From a virus: a stretch of DNA of 25,777 nucleotides. The stretch covers positions 1 through 25,777 of IMG/VR virus record IMGVR_UViG_3300050821_001977. The stretch is one strand, 5' to 3'. Shown here piece after piece: positions 1 through 5,251 of this stretch (positions within the stretch are counted from its first letter, which is position 1; every line of letters starts with the position of its first letter). Below the pieces are notes generated by a model. It was not told the origin of the DNA, did no database searches, and was given only the letters and a program-made list of their open reading frames with translations. The position numbers and the translations under genes are program-made.

Positions 1-212
1 CACCGGTTGAAGATGCGCGGCCGCTTGTAGCCTACGGCTCGGGCGATGCCGTGGGGCGCCAGGAGCCTGTGCAGGACGTGGCTGGTCACCGACCGGTAGT
101 CGCCCCCGGCCTGCCGGATGCGCCGGCAGGAGGCCTCGTACGGCTCCCTGAAGAGACGCGAGAGGGCGCGCGGTGTGCAGGCGTTGGCGTGGTAGTAGGT
201 GGCGGCGCTCAC
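1..212 (-). CDS. Hypothetical protein, N-terminal part, cut by window edge
   Basis: A leftward reading frame stays open from a GTG at 210-212 to the window edge, giving at least 70 residues. AGGAG lies about ten bases upstream of the GTG; an ATG nine bases upstream of it is followed within two codons by a stop, which favours the GTG. The product is Arg/His/Tyr-rich with two Cys (start VSAATYYHANACTPR) and shows no motif I recognise. It lies 85 bases downstream of another leftward gene and is probably co-transcribed with it, away from the structural genes. The overlapping rightward frame at 51-401 has no convincing ribosome site and reads as a shadow. Function unknown. Confidence 0.5.
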   Translation of the reverse strand, partial: MSAATYYHANACTPRALSRLFREPYEASCRRIRQAGGDYRSVTSHVLHRLLAPHGIARAVGYKRPRIFNR

Positions 213-297
213 TTAGTTCATGCTCCTGGTTTATCGGTACGGGTCAACTATAGCACAGCTGCGGCTGGGTGCAAGCGTGATCTACGTCACGGTTTCT

Positions 298-651
298 TTA
301 CTTGTATCGAGGTGGCCACTCGCCTGGGTTCAGCTGCACCCTGTTGGCTCTGGCTCGACGCCAGCCACCGCGCTTCTGCGGGCCGTACTTGGCGGCGATG
401 ATCGCGGGGTCACGCTGCGCTATCAGCGCCTCGATAGAGCGCACTACGCTCTCCATCTCTGGGCACGCGGCGCGTACTCTGGCGCTGTGCTGCGGCCCCC
501 AGTGGCCTAGCCTCGGCGGCAGCTTGTAGGTCTTGGCGTCCACAGCCTGCCCAACTAGCGACAGCGCGTCGTAGTGTTTCAGGATGCGGACGCGCAATTC
601 TGCGTATTGGTTATGGAGCACTGTCTGCTCCGCGTGTACCTTGGTCACCAT
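298..651 (-). CDS. Hypothetical protein, leftward
   Basis: This leftward frame encodes 117 residues from an ATG at 649-651, preceded by GGAGGG at good spacing; a GTG six bases earlier would place the ribosome site too close. The protein begins MVTKVHAEQTVLHNQY, has a helical charged first half (roughly residues 5-50) and a basic tail with KRGGWRRARANR near residues 93-105. No signal peptide, membrane segment or catalytic motif is visible. It is the promoter-proximal of two leftward genes, running opposite to everything else in the window, and its 5' side borders the palindrome-rich non-coding region that probably controls it. It could be an early or regulatory phage gene, but nothing in the sequence proves that. 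Confidence 0.55.
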   Translation of the reverse strand: MVTKVHAEQTVLHNQYAELRVRILKHYDALSLVGQAVDAKTYKLPPRLGHWGPQHSARVRAACPEMESVVRSIEALIAQRDPAIIAAKYGPQKRGGWRRARANRVQLNPGEWPPRYK

Positions 652-711
652 GTGCACCCTCCGTTTGTTGGGATCAAGCCACCACGGTACACTGACTGCA
701 TGTGACAGGTC

Positions 712-840
712 AAGGGGGTGATGATAGTTGATCCTCAGACAGTCGCGGGCTGCGTTGGCATTATATAGATTATCATCCTAGGTTGGTCCTAAGCCAAAAA
801 GAGCGCGTACCGTCTGGGGATCATCTATCATCACCCCCTG
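712..840. repeat. 29-base inverted repeat pair (712-740 and 812-840)
   Basis: The left arm at 712-740 and the reverse complement of the right arm at 812-840 match at 26 of 29 positions, counted by hand; the shared core is GGGGGTGATGATAG. The arms are separated by 71 bases. The left arm overlaps the end of a TTGACC hexamer on the minus strand, and the right arm runs into the first tandem repeat at 840. It could be paired binding sites for a regulator, a long cruciform, or the ends of a small element. No flanking target-site duplication was seen. Confidence 0.75.
760..765 (-). promoter_or_regulatory. Candidate leftward promoter -10 hexamer
   Basis: Read on the minus strand, 760-765 is a perfect TATAAT. 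It lies between the arms of the 29-base inverted repeat and would drive the leftward gene at 298-651. No good -35 hexamer sits 16-18 bases upstream, so the call is tentative; an activator binding the repeat arms could make up for this. Confidence 0.3.
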
Positions 841-922
841 AGTCGTGCCGTCGGGGCCTATCACGCCCTCCCCGAGTCGTGCCGTCGGGCCTATCGCACC
901 CTCCCCGAGTCGTGCCGTCGGG
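840..922. repeat. Three tandem repeats of about 33 bases, last one truncated
   Basis: Units begin GAGTCGTGCCGTCGGG at 840, 874 and 907. The first is 34 bases (840-873), the second 33 (874-906), and the third matches only for its first 16 bases (907-922). Each full unit continues CCTATC and ends CCCTCCCC. There are no spacers, so this is not a CRISPR array. Such repeats in a phage control region may bind a replication or regulatory protein. Confidence 0.8.
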
Positions 923-1004
923 ACCACGGACCACCCCCAGCTCGCGAGCATGCTGCACTGCAGTCAAAGATCAGGCGTTTCATTCATACCTAACCCCTCG
1001 ATCT

Positions 1005-1019
1005 ATGAATTGAATTCAT
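1005..1019. promoter_or_regulatory. 15-base palindrome, operator-like
   Basis: ATGAATTGAATTCAT is a perfect inverted repeat of seven bases on each side of a central G. It is AT-rich in a GC-rich genome and contains GAATTC. The size and symmetry suit a homodimeric regulator, but no regulator gene is visible in this window. Confidence 0.4.
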
Positions 1020-1032
1020 GCTGCATCGCACG

Positions 1033-1064
1033 CTCGACCACGATACGACCGTTTCGTGGTCGAG
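1033..1064. other. Perfect 11-bp stem hairpin
   Basis: CTCGACCACGA at 1033-1043 is the exact reverse complement of TCGTGGTCGAG at 1054-1064, with a ten-base loop. No run of T follows on either strand, so it does not look like an intrinsic terminator. It may be a protein-binding cruciform or an RNA structure. Confidence 0.6.
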
Positions 1065-1095
1065 GTGGGGCTCGGGCTAGCTGGTATGTGGTATG

Positions 1096-1142
1096 TGATA
1101 TATCAGCTCGGGTCGCGGGGGTACCCCGGATCTGATATATCA
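1096..1142. promoter_or_regulatory. Paired TGATATATCA palindromes around GGGGTACCCC
   Basis: The 10-base palindrome TGATATATCA occurs at 1096-1105 and again at 1133-1142, centres 37 bases apart. Midway lies a third perfect palindrome, GGGGTACCCC, at 1118-1127. Two identical symmetric AT-rich sites on either side of a GC-rich one resemble a cooperative operator or a replication-initiator site. The function is inferred only. Confidence 0.5.
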
Positions 1143-1161
1143 GGGATAGGACCGAAAACCC

Positions 1162-1178
1162 CCTGAGGAAGCCTCAGG
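1162..1178. other. 7-bp stem, 3-base loop hairpin
   Basis: CCTGAGG and CCTCAGG pair perfectly around AAG. No T run follows, so termination is doubtful. It lies about 115 bases upstream of the endonuclease promoter. Confidence 0.4.
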
Positions 1179-1247
1179 TACAGGTACGACGCCATCGTCA
1201 GAGCCCGGGGCCGAATCGTTTAGGGTCACCCCAGACGGCCAGGAACC

Positions 1248-1264
1248 ATCGTCACCATCGTCAC
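1248..1264 (+). repeat. 17-base direct repeat, left copy, flanking endonuclease gene
   Basis: ATCGTCACCATCGTCAC occurs here and again at 1980-1996. The unit contains two copies of ATCGTCAC. The two copies bracket the HNH endonuclease gene together with its own promoter, so they may mark the limits of a mobile cassette or its target duplication. Confidence 0.7.
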
Positions 1265-1276
1265 TCCATAAAACCC

Positions 1277-1305
1277 TTGACCCCACACCGGGAGTGGGTT
1301 ATATT
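1277..1305 (+). promoter_or_regulatory. Sigma-70 type promoter of the first HNH endonuclease
   Basis: TTGACC at 1277-1282 is followed after exactly 17 bases by TATATT at 1300-1305, a near-consensus housekeeping promoter. Seven bases downstream of the -10 hexamer is 1312, the A of the ATG start, so transcription is predicted to start at or within a base or two of the start codon. Confidence 0.75.
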
Positions 1306-1311
1306 TTGTTT

Positions 1312-1977
1312 ATGGCAACCATCTTTACCGAGACCGGCACCCAGCGATCTCACAACAGGTTCGAGGGTCGACCCTGCAAGAACTGCGGGAGCGCAACCCG
1401 CTACGTCAGCGGTCGAGGCTGTGTCGCGTGTATCAATGCGCGGACGAACAAGGCGAAGATCGAGAACCGCGAGAGGTACCTCGCACACAAGCACGCGTCT
1501 GCGCACCGGACCTGGAAGAAAAAATCCGCGATCCGAAAGGCGGCGCAGGCGAAGCGGGCGGAGGAGTCCCGGCAGCGGACGGCGCGTTTTGTCGATCTGA
1601 TACGGTTCGGTGTTGAGAACGAGATGTCATTTCCCGCCATAGCGAGCGCGATAGGTAGGAGGCTCACCGCAGTTACGAACGCCGCCGCGAGGGCTGGTAT
1701 CAAGGGTGTTGGCCGTTCATCGGGTAACCTGTACACCGGTATGCCCCAGGCACAGTTTCTGATACGTGCGATGGCGACCCCGAAGTGGGTCGACCAGACC
1801 GCGATCCTTGAGATATATCGCGAGCGCGACAAAAGGCGTCTGGACGGTGAGGACGCCGTCGTCGATCACATAGTGCCGATCAAGCACCCGCGGGTCTGCG
1901 GGCTACACGTCCCCTGGAACCTGTGTATAATCAATAACATAGACAACCAAAAGAAAAGTAACAAATTTGAGGGGTGA
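1312..1977 (+). CDS. HNH homing endonuclease (free-standing)
   Basis: A 221-residue protein. A zinc-binding pair of Cys knuckles lies at C22/C25 and C37/C40, followed by a strongly basic stretch (about 43-92) and a helix-turn-helix-like segment at about 104-130 (FPAIASAIGRRLTAVTNAAA). The C-terminal HNH domain reads DHIVPIKHPRVCGLHVPWN at residues 185-203, followed by IDNQKKSNKF, matching the phage HNH pattern with catalytic His186. It should cut a DNA target site and promote its own spread. I chose the ATG at 1312 over a GTG at 1294 because the latter lies inside the promoter. No Shine-Dalgarno precedes 1312, consistent with leaderless initiation. The gene is a self-contained unit bracketed by direct repeats. 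Confidence 0.85.
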   Translation: MATIFTETGTQRSHNRFEGRPCKNCGSATRYVSGRGCVACINARTNKAKIENRERYLAHKHASAHRTWKKKSAIRKAAQAKRAEESRQRTARFVDLIRFGVENEMSFPAIASAIGRRLTAVTNAAARAGIKGVGRSSGNLYTGMPQAQFLIRAMATPKWVDQTAILEIYRERDKRRLDGEDAVVDHIVPIKHPRVCGLHVPWNLCIINNIDNQKKSNKFEG

Positions 1978-1979
1978 CA

Positions 1980-1996
1980 ATCGTCACCATCGTCAC
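1980..1996 (+). repeat. 17-base direct repeat, right copy
   Basis: A perfect copy of the sequence at 1248-1264, starting two bases after the endonuclease stop codon. Confidence 0.7.
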
Positions 1997-2077
1997 GTCC
2001 AGTACACGCGTTTTTTGCCCTAACTCAGGTGGAGGGGGCTCACTCCCGAGCCTCCTGTTGAACTTAAGGATCCAAGT

Positions 2078-2287
2078 ATGGCTGACCAGCCCCCGGCGAT
2101 GTATACTCGCGAGAACCTGACCGCGCTCTTCAAGTGCAGCCACGGCGAGCTGGGCCGGCTCCTCGCCCGCAAGATGGCGCCGCTCCCGGTGCGCATCGAC
2201 GGGCAGATACTGTGGTACATTGACGAAGTCCAAAACGCCCAGGCGCAAGTCATGCGGACCCTGGAGCGGTGGAAGACGCGCCGATGA
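2078..2287 (+). CDS. Small putative DNA-binding protein (excisionase/AlpA-like)
   Basis: A 69-residue protein with ribosome site AAGGA at good spacing to the ATG at 2078. The sequence MYTRENLTALFKCSHGELGRLL, quoted in part, followed by a PLPVRIDGQILWYIDEV stretch at about 35-52 has the shape of a small winged helix-turn-helix of the AlpA/Xis type: a recognition helix, a beta hairpin carrying basic and Gly residues, then a C-terminal helix. This is a resemblance seen by eye, not a firm family match. It heads a run of mini-genes joined by ATGA overlaps and so is probably the first gene of the rightward operon. It could be a regulator or a small structural protein. Confidence 0.6.
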   Translation: MADQPPAMYTRENLTALFKCSHGELGRLLARKMAPLPVRIDGQILWYIDEVQNAQAQVMRTLERWKTRR

Positions 2288-2427
2288 CGAAGACCGTATC
2301 CCGCAAAGTCAAGTCCCGGTGGATACGCGGCGCGGCCCGCTATGATGCGAAGCAGGCGGCAGAGATCAGCAAGAAGTACCACGAGCACGGCGGCTGGAAG
2401 AACGGCGCGAAGGTGCGCCGCAAGTGA
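2284..2427 (+). CDS. 47-residue basic hypothetical protein
   Basis: The ATG overlaps the preceding stop as ATGA (2284-2287). The product begins MTKTVSRKVKSRWIRGAARY and ends KNGAKVRRK; it is strongly basic, with Lys and Arg at both ends and an AAEISKKYHEHGGW segment in the middle. No family recognised. The stop again overlaps the next start. High third-position GC matches the neighbours, which supports real coding. Confidence 0.5.
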   Translation: MTKTVSRKVKSRWIRGAARYDAKQAAEISKKYHEHGGWKNGAKVRRK

Positions 2428-2528
2428 AGGGCCGGCTCAAGTTCCAGGTGTGGTGCGAAGACAAGTCTCAGTGGCGCACCGCCTACTGTCTGGTCACGAT
2501 GCTGCACGAGAACCTGATATCCACATGA
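2424..2528 (+). CDS. 34-residue hypothetical protein, possibly frameshifted
   Basis: GTG at 2424 overlaps the previous stop (GTGA). The product starts VKGRLKFQVWCEDKSQWRTA and ends ENLIST. It may be the front part of a longer protein whose remainder (KAFGFKVRVGSECR) is now in the next frame, since the two pieces read naturally as one small alpha/beta protein. Either a natural frameshift mutation or translational coupling at the ATGA overlap would explain it. Function unknown. Confidence 0.4.
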   Translation: MKGRLKFQVWCEDKSQWRTAYCLVTMLHENLIST

Positions 2529-2572
2529 AGGCGTTCGGTTTCAAGGTACGCGTCGGGAGCGAGTGCAGATGA
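2525..2572 (+). CDS. 15-residue mini-ORF or 3' part of the preceding gene
   Basis: ATG at 2525 lies in an ATGA overlap with the stop of the 34-residue frame. The product is MKAFGFKVRVGSECR. It is too short to be convincing alone and is best read as either a coupling peptide or the displaced C-terminus of the previous gene. Its stop overlaps the next start in the same ATGA manner. Confidence 0.25.
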   Translation: MKAFGFKVRVGSECR

Positions 2573-2640
2573 AGTTCATCGGGCGCCTGTTCCTCTGCAT
2601 CATGATCGCGTACGCGCTCCTGCGGATGATGCTCACATGA
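2569..2640 (+). CDS. 23-residue putative single-pass membrane peptide
   Basis: ATG at 2569 overlaps the preceding stop (ATGA) and its own stop overlaps the next ATG. The product begins MKFIGRLFLCIMIAYALLRM and is almost entirely hydrophobic after a short basic start, as expected of a small transmembrane peptide. Function unknown. Confidence 0.4.
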   Translation: MKFIGRLFLCIMIAYALLRMMLT

Positions 2641-2840
2641 CCCAGAACTTCTGGCGGTGCGCGCACCACCCGAGCGCGATAGATAATTTTTTCGAGAAAC
2701 GTAAGTGCGCCCACTACTGCCACGCGACTGAGCTGCGGTGGTTTGATGGCGGCGTACACCAGAACTTGTCGGTAGTGAAACCAACCGACCTCCGGGAACA
2801 CGGCCCGAACGCAGCGATGGCTAAGCCTCCCTGCCCGTGA
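2637..2840 (+). CDS. Small Cys/His-rich hypothetical protein
   Basis: A 67-residue protein starting in an ATGA overlap at 2637. Cys and His are concentrated in the first 30 residues (C8, H10, H11, C24, H26, C28, H29), which could bind zinc, although the spacing fits no zinc finger I can name. Residues 31-67 are mixed and end in MAKPPCP. It is the last gene of the six-member overlapping chain; a 64-base gap with an AGGAA ribosome site separates it from the next gene. Function unknown. Confidence 0.5.
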   Translation: MTQNFWRCAHHPSAIDNFFEKRKCAHYCHATELRWFDGGVHQNLSVVKPTDLREHGPNAAMAKPPCP

Positions 2841-2904
2841 GCTATTAGAACCGGGTGGTGAGAGACCCGACGACGATGCGATTCTATACGAGGAACCTCA
2901 CCAC

Positions 2905-3432
2905 ATGGCGATTGGAAATCTTGGCGCTGCCCCCGGCGCGCAGCCCGTAGCCGGCCCGACCGGCGCGAACATCTGGCTGGACACCGGCCCCGCGGCGGGC
3001 TCTGCCCCGGTCGGTCAGGCCGGGAACCCCGCGCCCTTCGGGTCGGTCGCGTTCTTCAACTCCAGCTTCGAGTCGCTGCTCGCGGCGGTCTCGCGCGGCG
3101 AGGTCTCGCTGAACCAGGTCTACGCGGTCGCCGGCCTCGGCGGTCTCGGCAACGCGAACGGTAACCCGACCCTGATGCAAGCGATCAGCCAGGGCGTACC
3201 GCAGAACGCAACGAACGGGATCGGCGTCGTGTCGGGTCCCGGCGTCGGCGCCGGCAACGGCGGCGCGGCGGCGGCGCAGATCTCTGGGACCGGCGGCCTC
3301 GGCGCGGCGATCTCGACCGGGTCGGGGAACTCCTCGACCAACTTCGGCGGGTCACAGCTCGCCGACCCTAAGCAGATGGTGAACGCTACCGCGGTCGCGC
3401 TCGCGTCCCCGGCACAATACGGCGGAAACTAA
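2905..3432 (+). CDS. Low-complexity virion-like protein, array member 1
   Basis: A 175-residue protein rich in Gly, Ala, Asn, Pro and Ser, preceded by AGGAA. It has no hydrophobic segment and few charges. The most ordered part is near residues 52-72 (SSFESLLAAVSRGEVSLNQ), with a weaker second copy at about 88-102 (TLMQAISQGVPQNA). The SLL...SRG core recurs in the next genes. Position directly upstream of a tail-fibre gene suggests a tail or capsid appendage component. No family recognised. Confidence 0.6.
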   Translation: MAIGNLGAAPGAQPVAGPTGANIWLDTGPAAGSAPVGQAGNPAPFGSVAFFNSSFESLLAAVSRGEVSLNQVYAVAGLGGLGNANGNPTLMQAISQGVPQNATNGIGVVSGPGVGAGNGGAAAAQISGTGGLGAAISTGSGNSSTNFGGSQLADPKQMVNATAVALASPAQYGGN

Positions 3433-3433
3433 G

Positions 3434-3964
3434 GTGGCGATCTACTCAACCATCGGCACGATCGTAGTCGGCCAGCCGATCTCTCCGAACTTCGGCGCGC
3501 AGAACGGTGCCGCCACCGTAGGGCCCGTGACCATCCAGCAGCCGACCACCGCCCCGGTGCCCGGCGGCATGCAGGCGACCGGCGTGCAGATGTCACTCCT
3601 CGAAGCGTGCTCACGCGGGATCATCCCGCGCAACGCGCAGCTCGCGACGATCGCTGGCCAGGCGGTGAGCGCGGGCATCTCTGCGCTGCAAGGTGACGGC
3701 GTGTCGGTCGACGAGGCGCTGTCGTCTGGCAACGGCATGCAGGTGAACTTGGGCGTCGCGGTGCCACCGAACGCGAGCAACAACGTCGCGACGACGACGA
3801 TGGGCGTCAACAACCAAGAATTCGTCGAAGGCACGGGCAACTTGAACGCTGGCCTCTCGACCGGCCCGACACCGACCAACAACGAGTCTGTGGTGAGCCA
3901 GCCGCTCCCCGGCTCGACCACGACCGCGAACGTGACACTGCTCACAGGAGTTTTTCAGGGATGA
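3434..3964 (+). CDS. Low-complexity virion-like protein, array member 2
   Basis: A 176-residue protein from GTG at 3434, one base after the preceding stop, with GGCGGAAAC upstream. An early GQPISPNFGAQNGAATVGP stretch leads to the core MSLLEACSRGIIPRNAQ at about residues 53-69 and a second, weaker core at 91-105 (SVDEALSSGNGMQVN). The rest is rich in Asn, Thr, Gly and Val with very few charges. It overlaps the next start by four bases, indicating translational coupling. Function unknown. Confidence 0.6.
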   Translation: MAIYSTIGTIVVGQPISPNFGAQNGAATVGPVTIQQPTTAPVPGGMQATGVQMSLLEACSRGIIPRNAQLATIAGQAVSAGISALQGDGVSVDEALSSGNGMQVNLGVAVPPNASNNVATTTMGVNNQEFVEGTGNLNAGLSTGPTPTNNESVVSQPLPGSTTTANVTLLTGVFQG

Positions 3965-4440
3965 CTATGTACGGCTCGCCTTACGGCACCACACTCAACA
4001 ACACCGGCTTCCAGGGCACACAGCCCGGGAACCCCGTGCAGGCGACACTCTCGCCCGTGAACCCCGGCGTGGGCCTCTTCCCGCCGAACTCAAACAACGC
4101 GAGCGGTGACACCGTGATGGCGTCTGCCTCTCGCGCGACGCTGCCGCTGAACGCGCAAGGGTCAGGGTACGGCGTGACCTCGCAGGCAGGGGCCGGACCC
4201 GGCGCCTCCGGCGGGCGGACGATGGCGGAGGCGCTCTCGGTCGGTGACCGGAACGGCACCGGCACACAGGTCGGCGGAGACACATTGAACAGCGACCTGA
4301 ACGGCGGTCAGAGCCTTGGCGCTGGCGGCGCGAACCAGACCGAAGGCCCCACCTCGGGCGAAGCGAGCCAGGCGGCGACCACGCAAGCGATCAACACGCT
4401 CACCCTACAGGGCGGCGCGTCGCCGGTCTACGGGGGCTGA
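3961..4440 (+). CDS. Low-complexity virion-like protein, array member 3
   Basis: A 159-residue protein starting in an ATGA overlap at 3961; a second in-frame ATG follows at 3967. Sequences such as YGSPYGTTLNNTGFQGTQPG are disordered and uncharged. The degenerate core is DTVMASASRATLPLNAQ at about 50-66, with a second copy RTMAEALSVGDRNG at 86-99. The shared double-core layout with members 1 and 2 supports common descent. Function unknown; probably part of a virion appendage. Confidence 0.55.
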   Translation: MTMYGSPYGTTLNNTGFQGTQPGNPVQATLSPVNPGVGLFPPNSNNASGDTVMASASRATLPLNAQGSGYGVTSQAGAGPGASGGRTMAEALSVGDRNGTGTQVGGDTLNSDLNGGQSLGAGGANQTEGPTSGEASQAATTQAINTLTLQGGASPVYGG

Positions 4441-4441
4441 T

Positions 4442-4927
4442 ATGGCGAACACTTTCTGGAACCCAACCGCTACCCCCGACGCGTTCGCTACGTCCGTCGG
4501 CATGCCCGGCGCGGCGCCGGTCCCCGGCGGCACGCTGATGACCGGGAACCCGAACCCGGGCGGACTCCAAGACAACTGCCTCGGCACCGAGCCAGGTACA
4601 CCGCAGAACCCGGTCCAGCAGCTGACGGGCACGCAGGTCTCCTCGGGCCTGATCCCAACGAACCTGCAGCCGACGACCACGCTCCAGGGCGCGGGCCCGG
4701 CGAACCAGGGCGGCAACGCGGGCGGTGACTCGCTGCTCGCGCAGATGTCGCGCGGCCAGGTAATCTTGGCGGACTCAACCTACGGCCAGGGCGGGTTCAT
4801 CCCGCAGAACGGCGGAGCGAGCCCGCAGGCGGTTACCCCGGCAGCGAACATTACGCAGCCGGCGACGGCGCGCGTAGCGAACATCGTCACGTACCCGGCG
4901 AACGCACCGAACCTCTCGGGGATGTAG
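4442..4927 (+). CDS. Low-complexity virion-like protein, array member 4
   Basis: A 161-residue protein from the ATG at 4442, one base after the preceding stop and seven bases after a GGGGG run; an open frame extends further upstream, but only by overlapping member 3. Pro/Asn/Thr/Gly-rich text such as NPNPGGLQDNCLGTEPGTP precedes the core DSLLAQMSRGQVILADSTYG at about 96-115. The C-terminal part contains VTPAANITQPATARVANIV. It is the clearest match to the SLL...SRG core of members 1 and 2. Confidence 0.6.
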   Translation: MANTFWNPTATPDAFATSVGMPGAAPVPGGTLMTGNPNPGGLQDNCLGTEPGTPQNPVQQLTGTQVSSGLIPTNLQPTTTLQGAGPANQGGNAGGDSLLAQMSRGQVILADSTYGQGGFIPQNGGASPQAVTPAANITQPATARVANIVTYPANAPNLSGM

Positions 4928-5251
4928 TTGACCGCGGCGAACGGCGGACAGACGCTGACACCGAACGTTGACGTGCTCGCGGTCGCCGGCATGGGCGGCG
5001 ACGTGTGGGGCGCGAACGGTGGCGGCGCGGTACCGATCGCGCAGCCCAAGTCGCCGCTCGTGAACATGTCGAACGCGTCGCGCGACGCGACGACCATCTA
5101 CGACGCGAAGAACAACCTGGTGATCCCGGCCGGGCTATCGAACGGTTCGGTCAGCGGGCGGACCGCGGACCAGGTCTACGCTGACGACAGCACGTCGCAG
5201 GTGTGGACCGCGGACCAGGAGTCTCCGGCGGTGGCGGACAGCCAGCTATGA
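4928..5251 (+). CDS. Low-complexity virion-like protein, array member 5 (TTG start)
   Basis: A 107-residue protein beginning at the TTG immediately after the preceding stop, with GGGGA six bases upstream. No ATG or GTG near the start fits better. A degenerate core PLVNMSNASRDATTIYD lies at about residues 43-59. The C-terminus is acidic and its stop overlaps the tail-fibre ATG in an ATGA. The tight coupling suggests it is made together with the fibre, perhaps as an adaptor, which is inference. Confidence 0.5.
   Translation: MTAANGGQTLTPNVDVLAVAGMGGDVWGANGGGAVPIAQPKSPLVNMSNASRDATTIYDAKNNLVIPAGLSNGSVSGRTADQVYADDSTSQVWTADQESPAVADSQL

Larger units (their letters stand above)
652..1276. other. Palindrome-rich non-coding region between opposing transcription units
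   Basis: About 625 bases contain no reading frame with a credible ribosome site and codon pattern; the rightward frames at 783-1013 and 845-1135 run through tandem repeats and look spurious. The stretch separates leftward genes from the rightward endonuclease and structural genes. It holds a long imperfect inverted repeat, three tandem repeat units, a 15-base palindrome, an 11-bp stem hairpin, two copies of TGATATATCA around a GGGGTACCCC palindrome, and a 7-bp stem hairpin, listed separately. A weak leftward promoter candidate is TTGACC at 708-713 with TACCGT at 684-689, spacing 18. The density of symmetry suggests a control or replication region, which is inference. Confidence 0.6.

Noticed and set aside
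51-401. Plus-strand frame of 116 codons at the left edge
   Set aside because: It overlaps two leftward genes with better ribosome sites and natural-looking proteins.
755-783. Rightward promoter TTGGCA ... in the loop of the inverted repeat
   Set aside because: No acceptable -10 hexamer lies 16-18 bases downstream.
712-840. Insertion sequence remnant or MITE
   Set aside because: No target-site duplication or transposase fragment was found; the inverted repeat alone is not enough.
840-922. CRISPR array
   Set aside because: The repeats are directly adjacent with no spacers and only two full copies exist.
783-1135. Plus-strand frames of 76 and 96 codons over the non-coding region
   Set aside because: They run through tandem repeats and palindromes, lack ribosome sites and encode repeat-derived text.
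1277-1600. Alternative plus-strand frame of 107 codons overlapping the first endonuclease
   Set aside because: Arg/Ser-rich product without motifs; the other frame has the HNH and Cys motifs and a promoter.
2031-2055. Hairpin upstream of the 2078 gene as terminator or attenuator
   Set aside because: The stem is only about five clean base pairs with a bulge and no following T run.
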